From assembly GCA_030836185.1 (NCBI GenBank), contig JAURQH010000068.1, forward strand, positions 1 to 54,561: DNA of 54,561 bases. Direction: 5' to 3'. Source of the DNA: Planctomycetota bacterium. GTDB taxonomy: Bacteria > Planctomycetota > Planctomycetia > Planctomycetales > Planctomycetaceae. The number at the start of each line of letters is the position of its first letter. Positions within the stretch are counted from its first letter, which is position 1. Both the position numbers and the translations under genes were made by a program. Under the pieces are notes generated by a model. It saw nothing but the letters and a program-made list of their open reading frames with translations, was not told where the DNA came from and searched no databases. Shown in pieces: positions 8,691-18,187 of this stretch.

Positions 8691-9098
8691 ATGAACAACG
8701 AACTCGTTCCTCAAAACGATCCAGAGCGAATGGTTCCTGCAACCAGCGAAGCACCCGAACAACGTCTCCTGTTCACACCTCCGATTGATATCTACGAATC
8801 CGAAGAAGGGTTGGTATTGGTGGCCGATTTGCCGGGAGTCACTTTAGAAAATCTGGAACTGCAAGTTCAGGACAACAAGTTGACGCTATTTGGTCGTGTG
8901 AACCGGTACGTTCCCGAAGGGATGCTGGGTCAGCACGAGGAATATGGGGTGGGCGACTTTCTGAGGTCGTTTATTCTCAGTGATGAAGTCGATCACGAAC
9001 GAATCAATGCCAAGTTGAATAACGGCGTTTTGAAAGTCGTTTTGCCGAAAGTTGAACGGACCGAGCCGCGAAAGATTAACATCGACGAAGGTGAGTAG
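8691..9098 (+). CDS. Hsp20/alpha-crystallin small heat-shock protein (2)
   Basis: A 135-aa second Hsp20. The alpha-crystallin domain has [29 protein letters not shown] and [16 protein letters not shown], ending in an RKINID tail. It is clearly diverged from its upstream neighbour, so the two probably form mixed or distinct oligomers. ATG 8691 lies 1 nt after the previous stop with AGGAAGGTGG upstream as ribosome binding site; the in-frame GTG at 8679 would overlap the previous gene. It is convergent with the BFD-like gene, whose stop is 6 nt away. Confidence 0.93.
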   Translation: MNNELVPQNDPERMVPATSEAPEQRLLFTPPIDIYESEEGLVLVADLPGVTLENLELQVQDNKLTLFGRVNRYVPEGMLGQHEEYGVGDFLRSFILSDEVDHERINAKLNNGVLKVVLPKVERTEPRKINIDEGE

Positions 9099-9104
9099 AG
9101 GCGA

Positions 9105-9440
9105 TCACTCATCCGGTAACGGTTCGGCTCCCGGCGGCGGTGTTCCTCCTCCATCCTTGATATAGGCGGCCCGTTTTTGGGCATATTCTTCAGCCGATAA
9201 ATCGCTCCCCGTGACTCCTGCATCGCGGCCCGTCTCTTGCTCAAAGTAGCGTTTCAGAAACGGGATGCACCAACCACACCCCGTTCCTGCTGACGCACAT
9301 TCGCTGATTTGCGACGGGACACGCGGTTTGTGGATACGGATGTAGTTGACGATTTTCCGTTTGGAAACATGAAAGCAGAGACAAACTTGATCGTCGGGTT
9401 CCACAACTATCCTGCAACTTTCCAACAAAAAAGGGGCCAT
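9105..9440 (-). CDS. BFD-like [2Fe-2S]-binding protein
   Basis: A 111-aa protein with the four-cysteine pattern of the bacterioferritin-associated ferredoxin-like domain: C-L-C near residues 20-22 and C-G-W-C (GTGCGWCIPF) near 55-58, with an IxxHKP/SQISECASAGTGCG context. It probably binds a [2Fe-2S] cluster through these cysteines. The C-terminal 40 residues are Pro/Gly/acid-rich. Its ATG lies one base after the stop of the zinc-ribbon gene, so it is the last gene of the moxR operon. BFD proteins usually serve iron release or redox; the link with MoxR/VWA genes is unexplained. Confidence 0.82.
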   Translation of the reverse strand: MAPFLLESCRIVVEPDDQVCLCFHVSKRKIVNYIRIHKPRVPSQISECASAGTGCGWCIPFLKRYFEQETGRDAGVTGSDLSAEEYAQKRAAYIKDGGGTPPPGAEPLPDE

Positions 9441-9441
9441 T

Positions 9442-11004
9442 CTATTTGATCAGAATGAGCGGTTCCGAAGTGATTTCGATACGTCCGCCGACGATTCGAT
9501 AACCCAGTTTGGCACGTTGTAAGAGATTCTCCAACACATCTTTGAGCGTCGGTTCAATCAGCGAAATTGTCACTGGCTCTTCAATACGATTGGCGGCGTC
9601 CCCGAGTGTATCTAACTCTGTGATGATCGGGACTCCCGTCATTTCTTCGATTTGATCGAAGACGGCACGCAACGGCTGGGGTTCTCGTAAATCAAATAGT
9701 AACAGTTTTTGTGAGAGTTGTTGTTCCACATTCTTCATGGGGACGGGTGATTGCTCTTTGAGGTCATTTTTCAAAAGGGCAATCAGATCGCTGAGCGCTG
9801 CTTCAGGAGGCTTGGGAGCTTGTAACGGTCCAAATTCAAACAAGCGGCCATTCTTTTGATCAACCTCATGCATCTTTGCGATCAACTGTTTTGGTCGGGG
9901 ATTCGCCTTCGCAATGACTGGCTTGCGATCATCGTGAATGGTGGCAAGACGTTCCAGAACTTTTAGGTGGGTGTTGGCCGAAATTGTTCGAACGCTACCA
10001 TCGGCCATTAAAATGGACATGGAGTCTTTTTGCCCACTCCCAAATCCGTCAGGTCCACCGATCACAGCACCACCCGTCCAGGGACGAATTGTTGCACGTC
10101 CATGTGCGGCCCACGAACCAATGTTGTCCTGCACTCCAGAGATCATCCAGACATTGGCGGCTCCCGCTGTAAGATCATCAACGGTGATTGTTCTTTGATG
10201 GCCGAACATCCCGGCGCGCGGATCAGATTTTGGCAAAGAGGCCGCATCCTTGCCGACTCCCGCAAGGCCGACAAAGTGTGTCGCGGGATATTTGTCAGGA
10301 GATGTTTTTTGTGTGATCGCAGGATTCCAGTAATGAGGCAACGCACGTCTGACAAAGTGTTCGTTGAGTGGATCATTCCAAGGACGATCCCACAGCGGCG
10401 GGAGTTGATTGGGGGTGAGGGTTGCTTCCAGATTGGCAATCCAGCTTAGACGTTGGTTGGGATCTTCCAAAGCCGTTTGAGGCGGTGCGGGGAAGACTCC
10501 TTGCTCTTGCTGATATTGCTTAATGAGCCTGTTCAATCCCGCATACAACCCATTGTCATCATCGACAGGTTGTTGTTTCGGATCGGATGGCGGCTCAGGA
10601 TTCGGTGGATCAGAGTTTTTTTCGTCAGCCACTTCTGGAGGGAGAGTGACATCTTTATCCGCAGGAACAGAATCACGCCGTCCGAGCGAATAAAAAGTCG
10701 CCAGAACAACGATTGCAAGACCGAGCCCCAGTAACCAACGTCTTGGGATGCCTGATGAATTTTGGGGGCTGAGTGGATCGAATTGCGGACTCGGTGATTC
10801 AAGAGGATCAGTTTCGCCAGCCGGTTTTGTCGATAAGGGAGAAATGTCTTGTGCCTGTCTCGCAAAGAGTTGACCGTCTCCATCGAGCTCAACGAGGAGT
10901 TGCGTCTCGCAGTCGGCACAGACAATCGTCCGTCCCGCGACGGATTGATCCCGGGCGCGAAGTGTCAGAGAACAAACAGGGCAGGGGAATTCAAAAACAG
11001 CCAT
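9442..11004 (-). CDS. Zinc-ribbon, single-TM, DUF1559-like and STN-like protein
   Basis: A 520-aa protein. The N-terminal zinc ribbon (C-P-V-C near residues 9-12, C-A-D-C near 29-32) is followed by a Pro/Ser linker, one membrane helix (about 88-106, WLLGLGLAIVVLATFYSLG) and a long external part. The middle has an H-X9-DG-like end (SILMADGSVRTIS) as in DUF1559 proteins. The last 90 residues (PLRAVFDQIEEMTGVPI, VTISLIEPTLKDVLENLLQ, GGRIEI) resemble the secretin/TonB short N-terminal (STN) fold. The ATG at 11004 is preferred to a TTG at 11025. It lies 39 nt after the VWA gene. Role unknown; it could link the cytosol to an envelope complex. Confidence 0.7.
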   Translation of the reverse strand: MAVFEFPCPVCSLTLRARDQSVAGRTIVCADCETQLLVELDGDGQLFARQAQDISPLSTKPAGETDPLESPSPQFDPLSPQNSSGIPRRWLLGLGLAIVVLATFYSLGRRDSVPADKDVTLPPEVADEKNSDPPNPEPPSDPKQQPVDDDNGLYAGLNRLIKQYQQEQGVFPAPPQTALEDPNQRLSWIANLEATLTPNQLPPLWDRPWNDPLNEHFVRRALPHYWNPAITQKTSPDKYPATHFVGLAGVGKDAASLPKSDPRAGMFGHQRTITVDDLTAGAANVWMISGVQDNIGSWAAHGRATIRPWTGGAVIGGPDGFGSGQKDSMSILMADGSVRTISANTHLKVLERLATIHDDRKPVIAKANPRPKQLIAKMHEVDQKNGRLFEFGPLQAPKPPEAALSDLIALLKNDLKEQSPVPMKNVEQQLSQKLLLFDLREPQPLRAVFDQIEEMTGVPIITELDTLGDAANRIEEPVTISLIEPTLKDVLENLLQRAKLGYRIVGGRIEITSEPLILIK

Positions 11005-11043
11005 GCGAATACTATAGCAGATCAATCCACCATGGGGACCCGA

Positions 11044-13653
11044 TCATGCCAGTTTCAGCAGTTTTCGCGTCAGCCATTCCAGGCAAAGCAGACCGATTAG
11101 CAGGTACATCACCCAAGCCTTATCCCATAGCGGTCGCGAGCTGACATCGATTTGAAATGCCTCACCCACATTGGGTAGCAAGTCGGGAATGGTCGCTAAT
11201 GCCGATTCGAGTGTCACATAATCGCCGTTGGTGTCGTCCACAAGATCACGGAGATATTTGACGTTTTGCTGAGTGTTCTCTGACTCGAGTTTGGGAACGG
11301 TGACTTCGATTTCTTCCATTTCGATGGAGCTCGATGCGACGGCTTCATTTTCTTCAGGATCGAGGAGTTCCAGACGATACGTTCCTTGTCTCGTTACGCG
11401 AAAATCTCCGACGTATTCTCCCACTCGATTCGGATCGCGAATCAGTTTACGTGCGGGAATGACTTCTCGTCCATCCGGTTCGTAAAGGCGCATGGTGACA
11501 TCGGGAGCCTCTAACGGTTTGAGTTGTCGATTAAAAACTCGCCCGCGAATCCGAACGGTTTGCCCGAGGTAATAAGTCTTACGTTCGGGCATCAGCAGCA
11601 AGCGTTGATTTCCTTGCTTCATACGCCCTTGGGCCACTTCGCGGATGGCCCGCACCCAGAAGCGATTAAAGTAATCGTCTGAGAGTGCGCGAATTCTCCA
11701 TAGCTCGGGGCTACCCAGATAGATGACTCGTCCGGCTCCATAAAACTGAGACGCTAATAAAATTGGTTGACCGTATTGTGTGCCAAAACGTGGGTCGGAG
11801 AAATACGCATAGACAGTAGCGGCCGGTTTTGGTCCAGCCGTGGGATAAGCACGGTAAATTCCTTCGAACTCTTTCCAGGCAAGTTGTGAAGCTCCCGGGT
11901 CGTCATCCAGTTGGAGGAAGCCGGTGCCCTCTCCATCTTTAGTGAAATCAATCTGCCACCCTTGTTCTGAGGAGACGGTCGAGACGATATCAAAGCCCCC
12001 CAAGGCGAGATGCACGGGCAGCATATCCAGAACGGGTTTGTAGGCATTGACCTGCTCGGGATCATCACTTTGAGCCAGAGTGCTGAGTTCCCCCGTAAAG
12101 ACATCTCCCGCGACATAGATCATTCCACCTGCGTGGGTCGCCACCCACTCAGACAGAAACTGAACTTGCTCGGGGTTGAGCTCCCGCCAGTTAGGATCGA
12201 ATGCGATGATGACATCGTAGCGATTCAAGTCTTGTGCGGAGGTCGGAAATTCGGTCAGAAGTTCACGGGCATCCTGATCGACCGAGGCCGCTAATGCCGG
12301 CTCGACGGTTTGCAACCAGATGTCCATTTCAATCCCCGAGCGGCGGGAGAGCATACTTCGCAAGAATCGGTAATCTCTCATTGGCCCACTGGCGACGACC
12401 AATACTTCCATCCGTTTGCGGGTGACATTGACGGTTCGACGAGCCGAGTTGTCATCGGTGTTAATCTCGCCCAAGTCTTCTGTGAGTCGTGCCTGCACGA
12501 GATACTCTTCACGGCCTTCTTCGGTTGGTTCGCGATTGAAAGTTAACTCGAATCGTTCTTCCTCTTCTTGAAATGAGATTTGTCTCGATTCGATGAGAGT
12601 CGGTTTGGCTTCGGGATCGTCTTTGGGTTTCATGAGCAAGTCGACATCGGCGGTTTTTCCCGACAAGCCGGACCCTTGAATTAAGGCGACCACATCGTAT
12701 TGATCGTTCACTTCTCCGACTTGATCGCTGATACGAACCAGGGACGGAGCTTGGACTGAAGCAACGGTGAGGTTGACCGGTTGTTGTGTTGATCCGATAC
12801 CAACAGCCACCAGCCTTGCATCGATTTGAGACGCAGCCGCATTGGCATATGAAGCCTGCAAGCCGGCGTTGGAAGCTCCATCGGAGGTGACAATCAATCC
12901 AGAAAGATGCCCACCAAGTTGAGTCAGGGCAGAGTTGACCGATTCTGCCAAACGAGTTTCCGTCCCAGATGCCGGAAACAGATCGTCCCACGTCATGTTT
13001 TCGGAGAATGTCTCAGGGTTATCTTCTTCTGAGAGGTTTTGTTGCGACATCGCCGAGTTCAAAAGTTGATCCTGGAGTGATTGAGTCTCCTCAGTTTCTT
13101 CTCCTTGAGATTGATCAATCGCTCGTCGGTATTCTAAGGCCAGCGGATGCAGGGAAGGATAAACGTGAATGGGGCCTTTCAGCCGGCTATCGAAGGTGAA
13201 GATGGAGACTTCATGTTGCTCGCGTAATTTTGCAATCAACTCTTCGTCAAAGAGTAATTTTCGAGAGGCTTCGAGTCGGGAAACGGATTCATTCGCGGTC
13301 GAATCATCGGTATCACCCGCCGGGAAACGCATCGATAACGAGGTGTCAATCAGGATGCCGACTTTGGATGCATGGTAGGCGGTTTTTGTTGTTTTGAGCT
13401 GGGGATTGAACGCGATAACCAGTAATCCCGCGAGAGCCCCCAAACGAAGCAGCATTAACCAGACACGCCAGAGTGGGTGGAATGATTGGGAATCACGCCA
13501 GTACAACCAGACCGTCCAGGTGAGATACAAAACAACGAGAAGGAGTACCAACATCCAGCCGAGCGCGGATCGAGGAGTGCTCCATTCCCAGTTCTGGAGA
13601 GCTCCAGAAATGGGCTCGGCTGCGAGTAGAGTTGTGGAAGATATGAAATCCAT
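11044..13653 (-). CDS. VWA and GATase-like membrane protein (copy 2)
   Basis: An 869-aa paralogue of the 1090-3624 protein. Two N-terminal helices (about 34-52 and 66-83) are followed by a VWA domain with MIDAS DTSLSM, an IVTSDGASN turn, a CARDB-like segment, a GATase-like fold (MEVLVVASGPMRDYRF, DVIIAFDPNW, GGMIYVAGD, AGRVIYLGSPELWRIR) and a final helix with WLTRKLLKLA, matching the paralogue's WVTRKLNGLP end. Its ATG overlaps the TGA of the upstream BatA gene (TGATG), indicating translational coupling. Probably an inner-membrane partner of BatA; no enzymatic residues recognised. Confidence 0.87.
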   Translation of the reverse strand: MDFISSTTLLAAEPISGALQNWEWSTPRSALGWMLVLLLVVLYLTWTVWLYWRDSQSFHPLWRVWLMLLRLGALAGLLVIAFNPQLKTTKTAYHASKVGILIDTSLSMRFPAGDTDDSTANESVSRLEASRKLLFDEELIAKLREQHEVSIFTFDSRLKGPIHVYPSLHPLALEYRRAIDQSQGEETEETQSLQDQLLNSAMSQQNLSEEDNPETFSENMTWDDLFPASGTETRLAESVNSALTQLGGHLSGLIVTSDGASNAGLQASYANAAASQIDARLVAVGIGSTQQPVNLTVASVQAPSLVRISDQVGEVNDQYDVVALIQGSGLSGKTADVDLLMKPKDDPEAKPTLIESRQISFQEEEERFELTFNREPTEEGREEYLVQARLTEDLGEINTDDNSARRTVNVTRKRMEVLVVASGPMRDYRFLRSMLSRRSGIEMDIWLQTVEPALAASVDQDARELLTEFPTSAQDLNRYDVIIAFDPNWRELNPEQVQFLSEWVATHAGGMIYVAGDVFTGELSTLAQSDDPEQVNAYKPVLDMLPVHLALGGFDIVSTVSSEQGWQIDFTKDGEGTGFLQLDDDPGASQLAWKEFEGIYRAYPTAGPKPAATVYAYFSDPRFGTQYGQPILLASQFYGAGRVIYLGSPELWRIRALSDDYFNRFWVRAIREVAQGRMKQGNQRLLLMPERKTYYLGQTVRIRGRVFNRQLKPLEAPDVTMRLYEPDGREVIPARKLIRDPNRVGEYVGDFRVTRQGTYRLELLDPEENEAVASSSIEMEEIEVTVPKLESENTQQNVKYLRDLVDDTNGDYVTLESALATIPDLLPNVGEAFQIDVSSRPLWDKAWVMYLLIGLLCLEWLTRKLLKLA

Positions 13654-15914
13654 CAGAGGGTTGCCGCTCCCGTCTTGCGGGTGTGATAGCTTAAACGATA
13701 GGCGAGGAATTGTTCGGCCATCATGACGAGAAACAGAATCATCAATAACGACATCCGAGCTTCCTGTTGCGAGTCGCTTTGTTGGAGCCAGGCTAAATCT
13801 TCGTACGATTGGATGGCGACATCTTCTCCCACACGTCCTTCCAAATCCTCTTGCGTGAGCAATTTGAGGCTACTTTCCGTGAGCGGTGGATTATAGGCTA
13901 ACCAGCGTTCTTCAGGGTTTTGATCGCTATCGTAAAGCGTCAAACGATAGACTCCGGGCTCATTGGTCCCGGCAAAACTGGCTTTCCACACAAACTCTTC
14001 CCGGTCGCCGGATGCGTCGGCCTGTTCCCGAGTCATTTGCAATTGAGCATTCCGCTCGTCGGGTGTGGTGACTTCCAGCTCTTGAGAGTATTGAGAGGCA
14101 TCCAGGGTAAACTCAATCGGCGTCCCAACTTCTTCGCTTTCCTGTCGTCGGTATCGTTTGGCGAGATATTTCTGTAACTCAAGATGAAAGATGACAAAGC
14201 TCGGGTTTGTCGACCAGTCATTCCACAAGCTCCCCGCAGTGGTCAAGCTGGTGAAGACTTTGCCGAGACCGAAGGAATGTTCAAACATTAACGGCGCATC
14301 ATTTCGCATCGTGACGAGTGTTTGTACCTGGCCAGCTTGCTCTAAAGCCGACTGTGAAACGGACTCTGCCACGGGGAAATAGCGATCAACATGGACGGCA
14401 GCGACAAACGGGTTCTCTGCGCCTTCGAAAATGGTGAATAATGGATGGTCGGAGAATTGGAGATCGGGTCCGGGAGAGACTTCTGTCGCACGGGGAAGAT
14501 CACGGAATGCGGGGGAGAGTTGAACGGGAAACAGGCTCTCTTCATCGTTGCGAACCAAGGTCTCGTTGATGAATCGCGGGTCGGAGAGATCACCCAAAAA
14601 CCACGCCAGTCCGCCTCCATTGGCAACATAATTCTCCAGAGGCAGGATCGCGTCGGCTGCCAAATCGCCCACATTGATTAAGTAGATACAGCGGAAGTCA
14701 TCCAACTTGTTACGTCTCAGGAAATCGGGGCTTTGGATGAGAGGAGCAATCCCCGTCAGAGCTGGATCGGCGGCCAACGCATCAGCGACAATTGCTGCCG
14801 CCTCTTTGTCTTGAGATCCATCGATCAGCAAAACGGGGTTTGTATTTTTCAAATCGACAACCAGATAGCGGCTGTTGTCCTGTTCGAGAGAATCGGCATC
14901 GAGAAGGATTTCCAAGCGGTGACGACCGGGAGCACCAAACACCACATCAAACGACTTGGAAACGGTTTCTCCCGCTTCGATTTCCGGGACGGGAACCGCG
15001 ACCGGCAATTTCTTGCCGTCCTGAATCACCGTCAGGCGAATGTTTTTTGCTTGGACTTCGGAATCATTACGAATCTGGGCCGTCAGTCGTAATGGCACAT
15101 TGACGGCAGACGTTTGTAAGTCGCCCGTCAATCCGACAAGCGAGAGATTGGCGTGTCGTTCAGTGACCGACCGAACGAGGTTCACGGCAATTTCGGACTC
15201 TTCAAACGATTTGATCGTTTGTGCCAATGCTGGCTGGGCGTTCCAATCTTCTGCGCGAAAATCGGTGACAACATACGCGGTTCGCGAGACGGCCTGCAAA
15301 TCGGCGAGGCGTTCCAGTGACGCTTGTAATCCATCGATTAGATTGAGAGCACGAGAGGTCGGCTGCAAGGTTTCGAGGTCTTCTGCCAGCTTGATCAGCA
15401 ACTGCTCGGAGACATCTTCTCCGTTGATAAACGGCTGATCGGGATTGGAAAGTAGCAGGACGGTCAGTTTTTGTGTTCCCGGACGCTGCGCGCCTTCTTC
15501 GACCAGCTTTTGGATGACTTTTTTGCCTTCACTAAATGCGGTCGTTTCTCCCCAACGATCCTGCATCGAAGCACTATCATCAATCAGCACAAGATGATGA
15601 CTTTTCTCACCGCGCAAAAACGCCAATTGATTGGGACTGAAGATCATACGCGCAATTAACGCGGCAATCAGCAAGACAATTAAGATGCGCAGCAGCAGCA
15701 ATAGTAATTGCTCAAAGAGAATCCGTTTTTTGTTCTGTTTCTGACTTTGCAGCAGAAATTCCATTGCCGCAAAACGAACTTTGCGAAACCGCATCCGATT
15801 GAGTAAGTGGATGATGATCGGTGCGGAAATGAGCGCAGCACCGGGGAGAAACACCGCAGGGTTCAAAAAGAACGGTGCCAGGCTACTGGTTAATGCTGAA
15901 AATAGTCCGCCCAT
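13653..15914 (-). CDS. BatA-domain/VWA membrane protein (copy 2)
   Basis: A 753-aa protein. A BatA start (FLNPAVFLPGAALISAPIII, then HLLNRMRFRKVRFAAMEFL) is followed by a second helix (about 65-88), a VWA domain with MIDAS DDSASM, a CARDB/Ig-like part, a GATase-like part (PVLLIDGSQD, YVANGGGLAWFLGD) and a C-terminal helix (MSLLMILFLVMMAEQFLAY). BatA and related VWA proteins are regarded as substrates or partners of MoxR AAA+ ATPases. It follows DUF58 by 51 nt and is coupled to the next gene through a TGATG overlap. Confidence 0.88.
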   Translation of the reverse strand: MGGLFSALTSSLAPFFLNPAVFLPGAALISAPIIIHLLNRMRFRKVRFAAMEFLLQSQKQNKKRILFEQLLLLLLRILIVLLIAALIARMIFSPNQLAFLRGEKSHHLVLIDDSASMQDRWGETTAFSEGKKVIQKLVEEGAQRPGTQKLTVLLLSNPDQPFINGEDVSEQLLIKLAEDLETLQPTSRALNLIDGLQASLERLADLQAVSRTAYVVTDFRAEDWNAQPALAQTIKSFEESEIAVNLVRSVTERHANLSLVGLTGDLQTSAVNVPLRLTAQIRNDSEVQAKNIRLTVIQDGKKLPVAVPVPEIEAGETVSKSFDVVFGAPGRHRLEILLDADSLEQDNSRYLVVDLKNTNPVLLIDGSQDKEAAAIVADALAADPALTGIAPLIQSPDFLRRNKLDDFRCIYLINVGDLAADAILPLENYVANGGGLAWFLGDLSDPRFINETLVRNDEESLFPVQLSPAFRDLPRATEVSPGPDLQFSDHPLFTIFEGAENPFVAAVHVDRYFPVAESVSQSALEQAGQVQTLVTMRNDAPLMFEHSFGLGKVFTSLTTAGSLWNDWSTNPSFVIFHLELQKYLAKRYRRQESEEVGTPIEFTLDASQYSQELEVTTPDERNAQLQMTREQADASGDREEFVWKASFAGTNEPGVYRLTLYDSDQNPEERWLAYNPPLTESSLKLLTQEDLEGRVGEDVAIQSYEDLAWLQQSDSQQEARMSLLMILFLVMMAEQFLAYRLSYHTRKTGAATL

Positions 15915-15965
15915 ATCGGGGTGTTATCTCACTTCGTGTTGTTATTTCATGGTGTCAATGATGTC

Positions 15966-16877
15966 TTATTTTTGGACAGCCTGCCGCATCCCAATTCGGT
16001 GATTGAAGTAATGTAACAAGGCCGCATCCATGTGCTCGCTGGTTCGAATGGTCTGATAGTCCACCAGATTTTTGGAACAGAATCGCCGTAGTTCGTGCAA
16101 ATAGTCCTGCATGGCTTGTTGGTAACCTTCCCGCAAGGCGCGCGGGTCGCAAACCAGTTCTCCCGCATCTTCCATCCCCTCGAAACGTGTCGTCCCCGAG
16201 TATTCGAAGTCGATTTCCTGATCATCGAGGACATGCATCAACAAGACATCGTGTCCACGGTAGCGAAGTTGGGTCAAACCTTTGAACAGACTCTCGCGAT
16301 CCACGAATAAGTCAGAGATCAACACAATCATCCCTTTTTGCGATTGGTCATCGGCGACTTGTCGCAAGAGCTTGTCGATACTGGTCTTTTGGGCTGGCTT
16401 CTCATTATTGAGTGCCTGCAAAATCGCGTGCAATTGGGTGCGGCGACTACTCGAGGGAACACGTTTCCGCAGCGTGTCGTCGAACGCATACAGTCCCACG
16501 GAATCCTGCTGTTTTAGGAGTAAATGTGAAAGAGCCGCGGCAATCGTACAACCATAGTCGTACTTTGACATTGCGCCCGATTGGAACAGCATCGATTCGC
16601 TCAAATCAACAAGCAATGTGGTCCGCAGGTTCGTATCTTCTTCGTACAGCTTGATGTAATACTTGTCGGTTTTCGACCAGACTTTCCAGTCAACGCGACG
16701 AATATCGTCGCCCGAAACGTATTCTCGGTGTTGCACGAATTCAACTGATTGGCCGTAATACGGACTGCGATGAAGCCCCGACAGAAAACCTTCTACCACC
16801 TGACGGGCCCGAATCTCAAGTCGCGAGATTCGGCTGAGTTCCTCAGGCCGCAAAAATTTTCTGTAATCTTGGGTCAC
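15966..16877 (-). CDS. DUF58 domain protein
   Basis: A 303-aa cytosolic protein covering a complete DUF58 domain: [20 protein letters not shown], then [14 protein letters not shown], the hallmark [20 protein letters not shown], and a VWA-like MIDAS DLSESM near residues 92-97. DUF58 proteins lie beside MoxR and are thought to act in the same assembly complex. The start is GTG at 16877, inside the last 35 bases of moxR, with AAGGTGAG about 9 nt upstream; no ATG is available before the conserved core. The overlap implies coupled translation with moxR. Confidence 0.93.
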   Translation of the reverse strand: MTQDYRKFLRPEELSRISRLEIRARQVVEGFLSGLHRSPYYGQSVEFVQHREYVSGDDIRRVDWKVWSKTDKYYIKLYEEDTNLRTTLLVDLSESMLFQSGAMSKYDYGCTIAAALSHLLLKQQDSVGLYAFDDTLRKRVPSSSRRTQLHAILQALNNEKPAQKTSIDKLLRQVADDQSQKGMIVLISDLFVDRESLFKGLTQLRYRGHDVLLMHVLDDQEIDFEYSGTTRFEGMEDAGELVCDPRALREGYQQAMQDYLHELRRFCSKNLVDYQTIRTSEHMDAALLHYFNHRIGMRQAVQK

Positions 16878-17898
16878 TTGTCAGCTCACCTTCCTTTGAG
16901 GGCGTTTCCGCCACAAGACGTTCGATCACTTTGTCACTATCAATGCCTTCACTCTCTGCTGAGAAGTTGACGACAATCCGATGTCGCAGAACCGGTTTGG
17001 CAAGAGCGGCAATATCTTCGGTCGAAACATGCATACGACCGTTGAGAATGGCGCGTGTTTTGGCACCCAGCAGCAACATTTGCACGGCTCGCGGACCGGC
17101 TCCCCAACTGAGCCATTCGTCAATGAAGGCCGGGGTACCTGGACGGTTGACGCGCGTCTGACGGACTAACGCCAAGGCATAGTCGACCACATGATCGGTG
17201 ATCGGAACCTGTCGAACCAATTCTTGAAGTTGGATGATTTCCTCTCCATCCAGAACCGATTCCACGTCATGTTTGAGGGTACTGGTGGTCGCTTTGGCAA
17301 TCTCGCGTTCCTCACTGAATGAGGGATAGTCAACCGTCACTTTGAACATGAAGCGGTCTTGCTGTGCTTCGGGAAGAGCGTATGTTCCTTCCTGTTCAAT
17401 GGGGTTTTGTGTGGCCAGCACGAAGAACGGTTCATCCAGCATGTGGCGCGTTTGGCCGACGGTGACTTGTCGCTCTTGCATCGCTTCCAGGAGTGCCGCT
17501 TGAGTTTTCGGCGGTGTGCGATTGATTTCGTCGGCGAGCACGACGTTGTGAAACAATGGGCCTTGAATAAAGCGGAAGACACGCTCGCCGGTTTCTTTGT
17601 TTTCCTGCAAAACGTCCGTTCCGGTGATGTCTGCGGGCATCAAGTCGGGGGTAAACTGAATGCGGGAAAACGACATCGACAATGTTCGAGCCAGCGTGCT
17701 GATCATCAAGGTCTTGGCAAGACCGGGAACTCCTTCCAGCAAGCAGTGACCTCGTGAAAACAGGGCAATCAGTAGTTGATCCACTACTTCGTCCTGTCCC
17801 ACAATGACCTTGCTCATTTGCTCACGAATTTTTGCGTAAGCATCGTTGATTCTTTTGACGGTTTCTTCGGTTTTGGCACCGCTCGGCTGATCGCTCAT
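16843..17898 (-). CDS. MoxR-family AAA+ ATPase
   Basis: A 351-aa ATPase. Walker A is the MoxR variant GVPGLAKT (56-63), Walker B is VVLADEINR (D123, E124), followed by [13 protein letters not shown], the sensor-1 [12 protein letters not shown] and DRFMFK. MoxR ATPases are chaperones that help insert cofactors or assemble complexes, working with VWA-domain partners encoded next door. It is the first gene of the minus-strand operon with DUF58, BatA, VWA, zinc-ribbon and BFD genes. The start MSDQPSG lies 289 nt from the divergent ispD start. Confidence 0.96.
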   Translation of the reverse strand: MSDQPSGAKTEETVKRINDAYAKIREQMSKVIVGQDEVVDQLLIALFSRGHCLLEGVPGLAKTLMISTLARTLSMSFSRIQFTPDLMPADITGTDVLQENKETGERVFRFIQGPLFHNVVLADEINRTPPKTQAALLEAMQERQVTVGQTRHMLDEPFFVLATQNPIEQEGTYALPEAQQDRFMFKVTVDYPSFSEEREIAKATTSTLKHDVESVLDGEEIIQLQELVRQVPITDHVVDYALALVRQTRVNRPGTPAFIDEWLSWGAGPRAVQMLLLGAKTRAILNGRMHVSTEDIAALAKPVLRHRIVVNFSAESEGIDSDKVIERLVAETPSKEGELTSDPRLQKIFAA

Positions 17899-18014
17899 GA
17901 AGTCAAACTCGCTTCTGAAGAAATGTCTCGATATTTGTCAGCATTAATGAATGATGTGTCTCATGTTAGCGGTGCATCTTGAAGGACGCGACCGAAAAAC
18001 CAATTTTCCCTGTC

Positions 18015-18030
18015 AGCATCTCCAGATGCT
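18015..18030. promoter_or_regulatory. 16-nt near-perfect palindrome in the moxR/ispD divergent region
   Basis: AGCATCT-CC-AGATGCT has perfect 7-nt arms around a 2-nt centre. The loop is too short for a good RNA hairpin, so a dimeric protein-binding site is more likely. It is 117 nt from the moxR start and 158 nt from ispD. Its ligand is unknown. Confidence 0.35.
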
Positions 18031-18187
18031 CCCACGACTTGACGCATCATGAGTGAGAACCCCACACAATAATTCAGTCGATTCCGGCGACCTTTGGGTT
18101 CCCATCATTCAGCAGGTTGTCCTCTCGGAGACTTCCCGACTAGGATGTGGTGATTCTTGAGGTCATGTTATTCAGGAGCAGTCAGAA

